From contig CAIQJW010000081.1 of the NCBI GenBank assembly GCA_903872255.1, positions 1 through 19,118 on the forward strand: a stretch of DNA of 19,118 nucleotides, given 5' to 3'. Shown here piece after piece: positions 1 to 6,445 of the stretch; position 1 is the first letter of the stretch; each line of letters begins with the position of its first letter. Both the position numbers and the translations under genes were made by a program. This DNA is from an uncultured delta proteobacterium. Lineage in GTDB: Bacteria; Desulfobacterota; Syntrophorhabdia; Syntrophorhabdales; Syntrophorhabdaceae. The notes beneath the pieces were generated by a model. That model saw only the letters and a list, made by a program, of their open reading frames with translations. It made no database searches and was not told the DNA's origin.

Positions 1-786
1 CCGATCTTACCCGCCGACACGAAGGGCCTCATCCACGTTGTGGGCCGGTCGACCCTCGATATGCGCGAACTTGACGGCTGCGATATAGGGAACGCGTATT
101 ATTCAAAATACTGCCCGACCCTTATCTTTGACGACGTGTTCGTCCCGTGGGAAAGGGTTTTCATGTGCGGTGAGACCGAATTTGCATCAGAGATGGTCAT
201 CAAGTTCTCTTCTTTCCACCGCCAGAGCCACGGCGGCTGTAAATCAGGCAAGATAGACTGCATGATAGGCTGCGCGCTCACAATGATGGATTACAACGGC
301 ACCGCCAAGGTCGGCCACCTGAAAGAAAAGGTGACCGACATGATCCACAGGGCGGAAACATTGTACGGATGCTGCCTTGCTTCATCCTACGAAGGCAAGA
401 AACAGCCGTCGGGCGCATACTTCATCGACACTGTCCTCGCCAATGCATCCAAGATCCACGAAGGTAGGGAAATGGCCGAGGCGACAAGGACGATGATCGA
501 CGCATGCGGCGGCTTTGTTGCCGACCTGCCTTCCGACAGGGATTTCTCGAATCCGGAAATCGGCGGTCTCCTCAAGAAGTACCTGAAGGGCGTAGACAGC
601 GTGCCGGTCGAGAACCGCGTAAAAATGTACCGGCTTGCAGAAAAACTGGCCCTTGAAAGCGCCGACACGATATCCGACATCCACGGCGGCGGCTCGCCGG
701 CGGCCCATAGGGTCACCATTCTCAGGGAAACAGATACGGCCCAGAAGAAAAAAGCAGCCAAGAGGTTGGCCGGTATAAACGACTAG
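1..786 (+). CDS. abfD: 4-hydroxybutyryl-CoA dehydratase / vinylacetyl-CoA isomerase-like protein (AbfD/HpaB superfamily), 3' part
   Basis: The reading frame is open from base 1, so the gene starts outside the window; about 261 C-terminal codons are present. The family contains flavin proteins. AbfD carries FAD plus a [4Fe-4S] cluster and converts 4-hydroxybutyryl-CoA to crotonyl-CoA by a radical mechanism. The motif HRQSHGGCK (bases 217-243) matches the AbfD motif that supplies His292 and Cys299 as cluster ligands and Lys300, which separates it from aerobic HpaB monooxygenases. The other two ligands (Cys99, Cys103) lie upstream of the window. Two active-site positions differ from Clostridium AbfD as I remember it: Tyr296 is His, and the Glu455 position before HGxGSP is Ser (bases 673-675), with Ala460 replaced by Gly. 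It may therefore be a paralogue acting on another hydroxyacyl-CoA. Its transcript ends at the terminator at 812-850, so it belongs to a separate upstream unit. Confidence 0.75.
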   Translation, partial: PILPADTKGLIHVVGRSTLDMRELDGCDIGNAYYSKYCPTLIFDDVFVPWERVFMCGETEFASEMVIKFSSFHRQSHGGCKSGKIDCMIGCALTMMDYNGTAKVGHLKEKVTDMIHRAETLYGCCLASSYEGKKQPSGAYFIDTVLANASKIHEGREMAEATRTMIDACGGFVADLPSDRDFSNPEIGGLLKKYLKGVDSVPVENRVKMYRLAEKLALESADTISDIHGGGSPAAHRVTILRETDTAQKKKAAKRLAGIND

Positions 787-811
787 AAGATACCCCCCCT
801 TAGTTTCATAG

Positions 812-850
812 ACAAATGGCCGGTGGTGCGACCCACCGGCCATTTGTTTT
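812..850 (+). terminator. Intrinsic terminator between convergent genes
   Basis: Bases 812-826 pair perfectly with 833-847 (15 bp, GC-rich core ggccggtgg) around a 6-base loop. The + strand then runs into TTTT and a T-rich stretch to about 872. It ends the AbfD-like transcript. On the - strand the stem lies just beyond the dctM stop and is preceded by A's but not followed by a clear T-run, so termination of dctM there is possible but less certain. Confidence 0.88.
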
Positions 851-871
851 ATCGATTATTCTTTTATTTTT

Positions 872-2179
872 TCAGTTTACCAGGTTCGACAAGACGAGGA
901 CCGTCCAGTATGGCGAGGCCATGAGGAGTACCATGGATATGATATAAGCCGGGACATAATAGAACGCCCCCCTGAACACGGTGGCGAGAGGGATGTCCTT
1001 GGCCATGCCCGCAACGACATAGCAACATATCCCGATAGGCGGCATAATGGACCCCATTGTTGTCACGATGCATATCATCTGTCCAAACCAGATCGGGTCA
1101 TATCCGAGCTGAGTGACGAGAGGGTAAAAGATCGGCAAAGAAACAAGGAGGAATGCAAGGGCATCCATGACGCACCCGCCTACTATGTAGCAAAGGATGA
1201 TGATCCACAGCAAAACCCAATTCGGCATGGCAAGCTGGCTGATCCACCCTGCAATTTCAAAGGGAAGCCTTGTGATGGTTATGAATCGCCCGAATATGAC
1301 GGCCCCGGCGACGATCATGAAAACGAGGCAGGAGATGCGGAGCGTGTCGACAATGGATTTCATAAAGCCGTCCCATGAAAGCTTTCTTCGTATCAGGCAA
1401 ATGATGAGCCCGAGTGTGCAGCTGGCCGCGGCGGCTTCGGTAGCCGTTACGACACCCGTAAAAAGAGCGTACATGATGATACCAAAAAGGATCAGGATGT
1501 CGATTATATCCGGCAGGGCCTTGAACCGCTCGCGCCAGGTGCTTTTCTCGGCCTTCGGGCCCCAATCGGGATGCCTCCAGCAGATATACCCGACAGTCGC
1601 CGCAATTGCCGCTGTAAGGATAGCGCTTGGAATGACATTGCCAAAGAAAAGTTTTCCTATCGATTGGCCCGTGTAAAGGCCGTAGACAACGAGGACGATG
1701 CTGGGAGGAATAAGAACGCCGAGCGTCGCGCCGGCTGCCACCGATCCGGCATTGAGCATCGGGTGATACCCATATTTTTTCATTTCGGGAATAGCAACTG
1801 AGCTCATCGTCGCCGCTGTCGCGGTATTGCTCCCTGAGATCGCAGAAAATGCCGCGCAGGCCATGATCGTCGTGATCGCAAGTCCGCCCTTATAATGGCC
1901 GAACCACTTATGCGTCGCATTATACAGCCCGTGGTTATAGCCCGCATAATGGACGAATTCCCCGACAAGGATGAACATCGGGATAACGGTAAGTCCGTAG
2001 TTGGAAAAAATACTCCACATGTCGGCACCGATCATTCCGAAGGCGGCCTTGAAAGTTGTCACGTATGCTACGCCGAGAAAGCCGATGATCGCCATCGTGA
2101 AACCCGCGGGTATGCGCAGGAGAAACAGGGTGGCAAACATGATGATGATGCCGTATACGCCGATGATTGGTCCGTCCAT
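872..2179 (-). CDS. dctM: TRAP transporter large permease subunit DctM
   Basis: A protein of 435 residues made almost entirely of hydrophobic segments, about a dozen membrane helices, as expected for the roughly 430-residue DctM family. Recognisable family stretches are the N-terminal LLRIPAGFTMAIIGFLG, SGSNTATAATMSSVAIPEM in the middle, GVLIPPSIVLVVYG, and GSIMPPIGICCYVV near the C-terminus. It forms the inner-membrane channel, driven by an ion gradient, that accepts substrate from DctP. The start is ATG at 2177-2179, preceded by GAGGAGG, which lies inside the last codons of dctQ. Only two bases separate the dctQ stop from this ATG, so the two genes are probably translationally coupled. The open frame continues upstream to 2746, but that stretch runs through dctQ in another frame and is not coding. 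Confidence 0.95.
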   Translation of the reverse strand: MDGPIIGVYGIIIMFATLFLLRIPAGFTMAIIGFLGVAYVTTFKAAFGMIGADMWSIFSNYGLTVIPMFILVGEFVHYAGYNHGLYNATHKWFGHYKGGLAITTIMACAAFSAISGSNTATAATMSSVAIPEMKKYGYHPMLNAGSVAAGATLGVLIPPSIVLVVYGLYTGQSIGKLFFGNVIPSAILTAAIAATVGYICWRHPDWGPKAEKSTWRERFKALPDIIDILILFGIIMYALFTGVVTATEAAAASCTLGLIICLIRRKLSWDGFMKSIVDTLRISCLVFMIVAGAVIFGRFITITRLPFEIAGWISQLAMPNWVLLWIIILCYIVGGCVMDALAFLLVSLPIFYPLVTQLGYDPIWFGQMICIVTTMGSIMPPIGICCYVVAGMAKDIPLATVFRGAFYYVPAYIISMVLLMASPYWTVLVLSNLVN

Positions 2180-2181
2180 CC

Positions 2182-2664
2182 CTAGTCCTCCTCGTGAAAC
2201 AGGTTTTTGAGAAACTGGATAAAGGTTGTGAATGCGAGCATTACGAATCCGATAGCGGTCATGAACACGTAGGGATGAAAAACGATCTTCAGTGTTTCCG
2301 AAACCTCGGATGATTCCATTATCTTCATTCCCCAGACATAGAGCTGCCAGGCAACGATGCCGAAAAAGATCGTCATGGCGATATACGCCACCTTGTCGAT
2401 AGTCTCTCTTATCAAGGCGGGAAAACGTTCGGTAAGGATATCGACGACTATATGGTCTCTTCTTTTCTGCGTGTAGCCGAGCGCAAAGGAAATTACCACG
2501 GCCCCCAGGAAGGAGACCATCTCGTATGTCCCCCTGAACGGCAGGTGAAAGATCCTCATAACGACATTTCCCGTGGCGAGCAGCATGAGGGCAAGGACGG
2601 CTATACCGGCCCAAAACAGCAGGATTTTGTTTAAGAAATCGTTGACCATGTCCAGGTACTTCAT
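2182..2664 (-). CDS. dctQ: TRAP transporter small permease subunit DctQ
   Basis: A 160-residue membrane protein with four predicted helices (about residues 14-34, 48-66, 89-110 and 126-150), the standard DctQ topology and size. The segment KRRDHIVVDIL at 67-77, between helices 2 and 3, resembles the conserved cytoplasmic loop of the family. DctQ pairs with DctM in the inner membrane. The start is ATG at 2662-2664 with AGGAGG at 2669-2674, a strong ribosome site. It is separated from dctP by 104 bases that hold a hairpin and an operator-like palindrome, so it may be transcribed less than dctP and partly on its own. Confidence 0.93.
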   Translation of the reverse strand: MKYLDMVNDFLNKILLFWAGIAVLALMLLATGNVVMRIFHLPFRGTYEMVSFLGAVVISFALGYTQKRRDHIVVDILTERFPALIRETIDKVAYIAMTIFFGIVAWQLYVWGMKIMESSEVSETLKIVFHPYVFMTAIGFVMLAFTTFIQFLKNLFHEED

Positions 2665-2693
2665 ATATCCTCCTGATTCCTATTCGGACAGCA

Positions 2694-2709
2694 AGTATAC
2701 TGTATACAA
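2694..2709 (-). promoter_or_regulatory. Candidate GntR-type operator in front of dctQ (site A)
   Basis: On the - strand this reads TTGTATACAGTATACT, two GTATAC palindromes separated by one base. The same 16 bases occur at 4175-4190. The last six bases (TATACT) could also serve as a -10 element for a dctQM promoter; the best upstream -35 candidate, TTGATC at 2719-2724, is weak and spaced 19 bases away. TTGTATAC-type palindromes are typical of GntR/FCD regulators, and one is encoded at 12134-12853. Confidence 0.65.
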
Positions 2710-2720
2710 CATGGATCGGA

Positions 2721-2755
2721 TCAAAGAAACCGGGGCCACGCGACATGGCCCCGGT
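2721..2755 (-). terminator. Hairpin after dctP: attenuator or partial terminator
   Basis: Bases 2729-2738 and 2746-2755 form a perfect 10-bp GC-rich stem (accggggcca with its complement) with a 7-base loop. On the - strand it is followed by TTCTTTG, a short T-rich tail. It begins 14 bases past the dctP stop. It likely stops part of the transcripts or protects the dctP end, giving more binding protein than permease, a common arrangement in TRAP operons. Confidence 0.65.
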
Positions 2756-2768
2756 CTATACTCTGTGG

Positions 2769-3806
2769 TCATTTGCCTTTGTACTGTTTCTCGTACTTGT
2801 CCCTGAGCATATAAGCATCCTTGACGATCTTATCGCCGGGCAGCCCCTTGGCGTTCATGCGCTTGATATAATCATCGATCATCGGTTTTGTGAGCTTCGG
2901 GATCTCGGCCATTTCCGATGCAGGAAGCTTGATGATCTGAAGTTTGTATTTCTGCTCCGACCATTTCACCGCCTCGGTGACATGGTCGTCAACATATTTG
3001 CCCGTCCATTCGGCCTGCTCGCGCCTCATGTCGTCGAATACCTTCTTGACGTCGGCTGGCAGCGAATTCCATTTCTCCTTGTTCATCACGACCGCGAATG
3101 TCACGACAAAAAGGTTTGTCTCCGTGGCGTAGGGAGTGTAGGCGGCGAAGTTGAAATCCTGAAGGATCTCCATCGACGAAACAACGCCCTTTACGACGCC
3201 TTTCTGCAATGCTTCGGGCGTATCGGACTGGGGCATCGCTATCGGGATGGCGCCGAGCTTTTTGACAGCTTCAGCACCTGTGCCGGATACCCGAAGCTCC
3301 ATGCCCTTCAGGTCCTTCAAGGATCTAACGGGTTTCGTGGTCATAAAATCCGCAGGGGGGCATGTAAAGAGGGTAAGCAGTTTCACCTTATCGAATTCCT
3401 GGGGATATTTCTCGATGAGGTCGTAGAGGGCCATGCTTGCAGCTTTTGCGCTGGTAAACCCGAGCGGCAGGTCAATGGCTTCCGATACCGGGAAACGGCC
3501 CGGCTGGTAGCTCATTGCGAAATTGCCGATATCAGCTGTACCGGCGGTCACGCCGTCGAAGATATTTTTGGCGGGCAGTAAGGTGCCGCCCGGAAATGTC
3601 TGTACCTTCACTTTGCCGTTGGTCCTTTTTTCAACCTCTTTTGCCCAGCGTTCCATCTGAACGCAGGGAAAGGTCTTCTGCGGCGGAAAATTGGCATAGG
3701 TCAGTGTAATTTTTGTCTGGCTCTGAAGATTGCCGCTGTAGATAATGAATGCACCAAAAAGTAGAACAGCTAAACCAAGAATAAACAGAGATTTCTTGCC
3801 CTTCAT
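2769..3806 (-). CDS. dctP: TRAP transporter substrate-binding protein DctP
   Basis: A 345-residue periplasmic solute-binding protein of the usual DctP length. Residues 1-5 are basic and 7-23 are hydrophobic, a Sec export signal; no clear AxA cleavage site is visible, so it may be cleaved around residues 25-31 or remain anchored. Family features include GTADIGNFAMSYQPGRFP at 89-106, LKGMELRVSG at 166-175, in which Arg172 is at the position of the carboxylate-clamping arginine of TRAP binding proteins, and ALQKGVVKGVVSS at 199-211. It captures an organic acid and delivers it to DctQM. The start is ATG at 3804-3806 with a G-rich ribosome site (GGGGG) before it. Divergence from the CoA-transferase operon suggests it imports that pathway's substrate, but the substrate cannot be read from the sequence. 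Confidence 0.93.
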   Translation of the reverse strand: MKGKKSLFILGLAVLLFGAFIIYSGNLQSQTKITLTYANFPPQKTFPCVQMERWAKEVEKRTNGKVKVQTFPGGTLLPAKNIFDGVTAGTADIGNFAMSYQPGRFPVSEAIDLPLGFTSAKAASMALYDLIEKYPQEFDKVKLLTLFTCPPADFMTTKPVRSLKDLKGMELRVSGTGAEAVKKLGAIPIAMPQSDTPEALQKGVVKGVVSSMEILQDFNFAAYTPYATETNLFVVTFAVVMNKEKWNSLPADVKKVFDDMRREQAEWTGKYVDDHVTEAVKWSEQKYKLQIIKLPASEMAEIPKLTKPMIDDYIKRMNAKGLPGDKIVKDAYMLRDKYEKQYKGK

Positions 3807-3827
3807 AACAACCCCCTTTTCTTTTTG

Positions 3828-3846
3828 TGACCCGCATTACGGGTCA
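3828..3846. repeat. Short inverted repeat in the dctP leader
   Basis: TGACCCG at 3828-3834 and CGGGTCA at 3840-3846 are perfect complements around a 5-base spacer, 22 bases upstream of the dctP ATG. In RNA it would form a small hairpin before the ribosome site. It could also be a protein-binding dyad. No matching copy was noticed elsewhere. Confidence 0.5.
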
Positions 3847-4081
3847 TTGCAAGCAACTAGTTAAAGGCTAAGGTTTAAATATGAACAGGAGATGAAAAAC
3901 CAGGACGGTAGGCGAGCAAAGCATACAAATCCAGACATCCGATCCGAAACGACTGACTTTAAGGGTTCCACCCTTCCCCCCGATAAGCCCATACCAAAAA
4001 TAACGTTTCTCGTTAAGATTCGCGGATTAATACCAGCTCATTCCGGTGACAGCAGTGACTTCCCGAAGCTTTCTATATATT

Positions 4082-4109
4082 ATTGTATACAAAAACCGAA
4101 AAATGACAA
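4082..4109 (-). promoter_or_regulatory. Candidate dctP promoter overlapped by a TTGTATACAA palindrome (site C)
   Basis: On the - strand TTGTCA (4109-4104) and TACAAT (4087-4082) are spaced by 16 bases, each one mismatch from sigma-70 consensus. The 10-base perfect palindrome TTGTATACAA at 4083-4092 covers most of the -10. A start near 4075 would give a leader of about 270 bases before dctP, which is long, so a closer unseen promoter is possible. Confidence 0.5.
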
Positions 4110-4134
4110 TCGAAAAAATATTAAAAAATATCGC

Positions 4135-4163
4135 TTGACACCAAATTCTGCATTTACTAATAT
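4135..4163 (+). promoter_or_regulatory. Predicted promoter of the 14-gene operon
   Basis: TTGACA at 4135-4140 is a perfect -35. TAATAT at 4158-4163 is a fair -10 (four of six), with the ideal 17-base spacer. Transcription would start near 4170, five bases before operator site B, leaving a leader of about 112 bases to the ATG at 4282. Confidence 0.65.
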
Positions 4164-4174
4164 TGACCATAAAG

Positions 4175-4190
4175 AGTATACTGTATACAA
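4175..4190 (+). promoter_or_regulatory. Candidate GntR-type operator downstream of the operon promoter (site B)
   Basis: AGTATACTGTATACAA, identical over 16 bases to site A at 2694-2709 read on the same strand. It holds GTATAC-T-GTATAC (4176-4188). Its place at about +5 to +20 relative to the predicted start is typical for a repressor that blocks initiation or early elongation. The flanks of A and B differ, so the shared 16 bases look selected and not part of a larger duplication. Confidence 0.7.
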
Positions 4191-4281
4191 TAGATTTTAT
4201 GTCAAGGAAAAAACGATCTGCATTTCATTCGCCGGTCAATCGACTTGTTACCGGTATCAGCATACATTGAGGGAGGGTTCG

Positions 4282-5469
4282 ATGGATGTTTTTAAGCAAA
4301 TGACAATGCTATCGTTGGAGCAGGCAACAGTTCTTCCTTATCTCAGCTACCGCCTTGCAATGGACGGAATGAACATCATCAGGCTCGAGCATCCGGTGTA
4401 CGGGGACCCGAACCGTATGATCGGTGAGAACAGACTGGGCGAAGAGAAGATGAACAGTTATTTCATGGCTATCAACTCCGGCAAGAAATGCGTCACGCTC
4501 GACCTGGGGTCGCCGGAAGGCAAAGAGATACTCAAGGACCTGATCGTTAAGCTCAATGTTGATATTTTTGCCACGAACCAGCTTCCGCGAAATTATGAAA
4601 AACTCGGCATTGACTATGCCACGCTAAAATCGATAAAGCCGGATATCATATGGGTTGGACTTACCGGTTTCGGGCCGGACAGCAACGAGGCCGCTTATGA
4701 CCCGATACTCCAGGCGCGAGGCGGCCTGATGGAATTGACCGGAGAGGCCGGAAAAGACCCGCAGGTTGTCGGTATACCGCTTCCTGATATGGGCACGAGC
4801 GAGCATGCCTACGGACTCGTAATGAAGGCCCTTGCAGAACGTGCAATGACAGGGCAGGGCAGCCGCATCGACGTGTCGATGTTCATGTCGACGACATCAT
4901 GGCTCACAGTCCCGATAACACTCACGAGATCATTCGGCAATAAGATCACGCGCAGGGGCAACACGCACGAATTTTTTGCCCCTGTTTCCGTTTACGAAAC
5001 GAAAGACGGTTACGTCTACATCGCGGTGGGGAATGACCGGCAGTTCGCTTCCATGACTGGGCTCCCCGGTTTTGATAAGCTGGCGAAGCCCGAGTATGAA
5101 AAGAACAAGGGGCGGATCAAGGACGTGAAAAACTTGAACGACATTATCAATGAGTGCACGCGGCTGAAAACTACCGCGGAAATGATAGAGATATGCAACA
5201 AGGCCACGATAGCCATATCGAAGGTAAACACTGTCGAAGAGGTCATTGAGGATGAATACGTCAAAGGCGCGATGCTTTGTGCGAAGGACGCGAAGACGGG
5301 CATGAAGATCTGGATGGCCCCGCCGCCTTTTATGACGCCGTTCCTCAAAGAATCTAACCGTGAAATGACATTTCCCCCGAGGTTCGGAGAAAATAATACC
5401 GAGATCTATGGAAAGATAGGATATTCAGACGAGAAACTGTTGAGTTTCAAGGAGAAGGGAGTCATATAG
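4282..5469 (+). CDS. Family III (CaiB/BaiF) acyl-CoA transferase
   Basis: A 395-residue CoA-transferase of the usual family length. These enzymes move CoA between two carboxylic acids through an aspartyl-CoA anhydride intermediate. Asp169 in PDMGTSEHAYG falls exactly where the catalytic Asp169 of formyl-CoA transferase lies. Other family stretches are RLAMDGMNIIRLEHP (24-38), NSGKKCVTLDL (65-75) and YDPILQARGGLMELTG (139-154). The chosen ATG is preceded by GAGGGAGGG. The frame is open 390 bases further upstream, but that part is the promoter region. As first gene of the operon opposite a TRAP transporter, it is the likely activator of the imported acid, with succinyl-CoA, acetyl-CoA or a pathway product as donor. 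The acid cannot be named. Confidence 0.92.
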   Translation: MDVFKQMTMLSLEQATVLPYLSYRLAMDGMNIIRLEHPVYGDPNRMIGENRLGEEKMNSYFMAINSGKKCVTLDLGSPEGKEILKDLIVKLNVDIFATNQLPRNYEKLGIDYATLKSIKPDIIWVGLTGFGPDSNEAAYDPILQARGGLMELTGEAGKDPQVVGIPLPDMGTSEHAYGLVMKALAERAMTGQGSRIDVSMFMSTTSWLTVPITLTRSFGNKITRRGNTHEFFAPVSVYETKDGYVYIAVGNDRQFASMTGLPGFDKLAKPEYEKNKGRIKDVKNLNDIINECTRLKTTAEMIEICNKATIAISKVNTVEEVIEDEYVKGAMLCAKDAKTGMKIWMAPPPFMTPFLKESNREMTFPPRFGENNTEIYGKIGYSDEKLLSFKEKGVI

Positions 5470-5475
5470 CCTCAA

Positions 5476-5489
5476 CCTCTTTGAAGAGG
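5476..5489 (+). promoter_or_regulatory. Hairpin covering the ribosome site of the meaB-type gene
   Basis: CCTCT (5476-5480) and AGAGG (5485-5489) pair around a TTGA loop. The 3' arm is the only Shine-Dalgarno-like sequence before the ATG at 5495. The stem is short and would be opened by ribosomes finishing the CoA-transferase gene, a possible translational coupling device. Confidence 0.4.
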
Positions 5490-5494
5490 CATGC

Positions 5495-6445
5495 ATGAGC
5501 GTCGTTGATGACATCCTGGGCGGGAACGAGAAAAGCGCAGCCCGGCTCATCACCAGTATAGAGAATGGTGAGACGGCCGCGTATCGGGACCTTGCCGTTC
5601 TTTTTTCCCGCGCCGGCGATGCCCATATTATCGGCGTGACAGGCCCGGCCGGAGCAGGCAAAAGCACCCTGGCAGGACGCCTCGCCGTGGAGATGGCGCA
5701 TCGCGGCAGGCACGTGGGGATCATCGCGACCGATCCCTCGAGCATTACCGGGAAGGGGGCGTTCCTTGGCGACCGCGTGCGCATGAAGGGGGCCGAGGAA
5801 CAGGATATCTTTATCCGGTCAATGGCCCATCGCTCATATCCCGGCGGGGTCGCAAAAGCAGCCGCCGCAGCCGCTTATATAATGGGAGGCCTAGGCAAGG
5901 ACTGCATCATCATGGAAAGCATAGGGGCCGGCCAATCAGACAAGGATCTTTTTTTCCTGTGCGATACCGTCATTACATTATTCACTCCCGAATACGGGGA
6001 CGATATACAGCTTTTTAAAGCCGGACTCATGGAGATCGGGGATATCATCGTCGTCAACAAATCGGATAAGCCGGGCGCGGAAGACGCCCTCAGCGAGATC
6101 ACGATCGCGGTCGACCGCTCAGCCAGATCGGATGGATGGCATGTCCCGGTGGTCCTCTCTCAGGCCTTGAACGGTGCGGGGATCTCAGGCCTTGCGGATG
6201 CGGTCGATTCCCACCGCCGGTCCATTCAGGGTGAGGACAAGGTCTCCTCGCGAAAGGCCGAACACCTCGAGGCATTTCTGACCGCCCTTCTCAAGGAAGA
6301 ATTATGGCAGAAGGTATCGGACAGGATAACAGAACATGATGTGTTCAGGGAATTCTCGAATGAGGTGCTCACCGGCAGGATGGACCCGTATAGCGCCGTT
6401 CATATCATACTTGAAAGGTTGGAGCGCGAATGGACTTCTCATTGA
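5495..6445 (+). CDS. meaB: MeaB/ArgK-type GTPase, chaperone of the B12-dependent acyl-CoA mutase
   Basis: A 316-residue P-loop GTPase of the standard MeaB length. It has the Walker A motif GPAGAGKST (50-58), DPSS (80-83), ESIGAGQSD at 141-149 where MeaB proteins usually have ETVGVGQSE, GDDIQLFKAGLMEIGDIIVVNK (168-189 region) and the guanine-specifying NKSD (188-191). MeaB proteins gate loading and removal of adenosylcobalamin in methylmalonyl-CoA mutase and related mutases and protect them from inactivation. The probable partner is encoded in the same operon at 12893-14935, seven genes downstream. The ATG at 5495 follows AGAGG with 5-base spacing. Its 3' end overlaps the next gene by 16 bases. 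The variant switch motif is still a normal GTPase pattern. Confidence 0.92.
   Translation: MSVVDDILGGNEKSAARLITSIENGETAAYRDLAVLFSRAGDAHIIGVTGPAGAGKSTLAGRLAVEMAHRGRHVGIIATDPSSITGKGAFLGDRVRMKGAEEQDIFIRSMAHRSYPGGVAKAAAAAAYIMGGLGKDCIIMESIGAGQSDKDLFFLCDTVITLFTPEYGDDIQLFKAGLMEIGDIIVVNKSDKPGAEDALSEITIAVDRSARSDGWHVPVVLSQALNGAGISGLADAVDSHRRSIQGEDKVSSRKAEHLEAFLTALLKEELWQKVSDRITEHDVFREFSNEVLTGRMDPYSAVHIILERLEREWTSH

Larger units (their letters stand above)
3807..4281. other. Divergent control region between dctP and the CoA-transferase operon
   Basis: These 475 bases have no credible gene. A + strand open frame crosses it from 3892 into the CoA-transferase gene, but its translation is low-complexity and family-less, and the AT content is far above that of the genes. 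The region contains an inverted repeat near dctP (3828-3846), a palindrome overlapping a - strand promoter candidate (4082-4109), a good + strand promoter (4135-4163) and an operator (4175-4190). I see nothing definite in 3850-4070. Confidence 0.8.

Noticed and set aside
2180..2746. Long upstream extension of the dctM frame
   Set aside because: It overlaps dctQ almost completely in another frame; the ATG at 2179 has a strong ribosome site and gives normal DctM length.
2745..3581. 278-codon open frame on the + strand opposite dctP
   Set aside because: It is antisense to a clear DctP gene, with no recognisable domain and no ribosome site of note.
3892..4281. N-terminal extension of 130 codons for the CoA-transferase
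   Set aside because: It spans the promoter and operator sites, is AT-rich, matches no family, and the protein from ATG 4282 has normal length with catalytic Asp at 169 and a good ribosome site.
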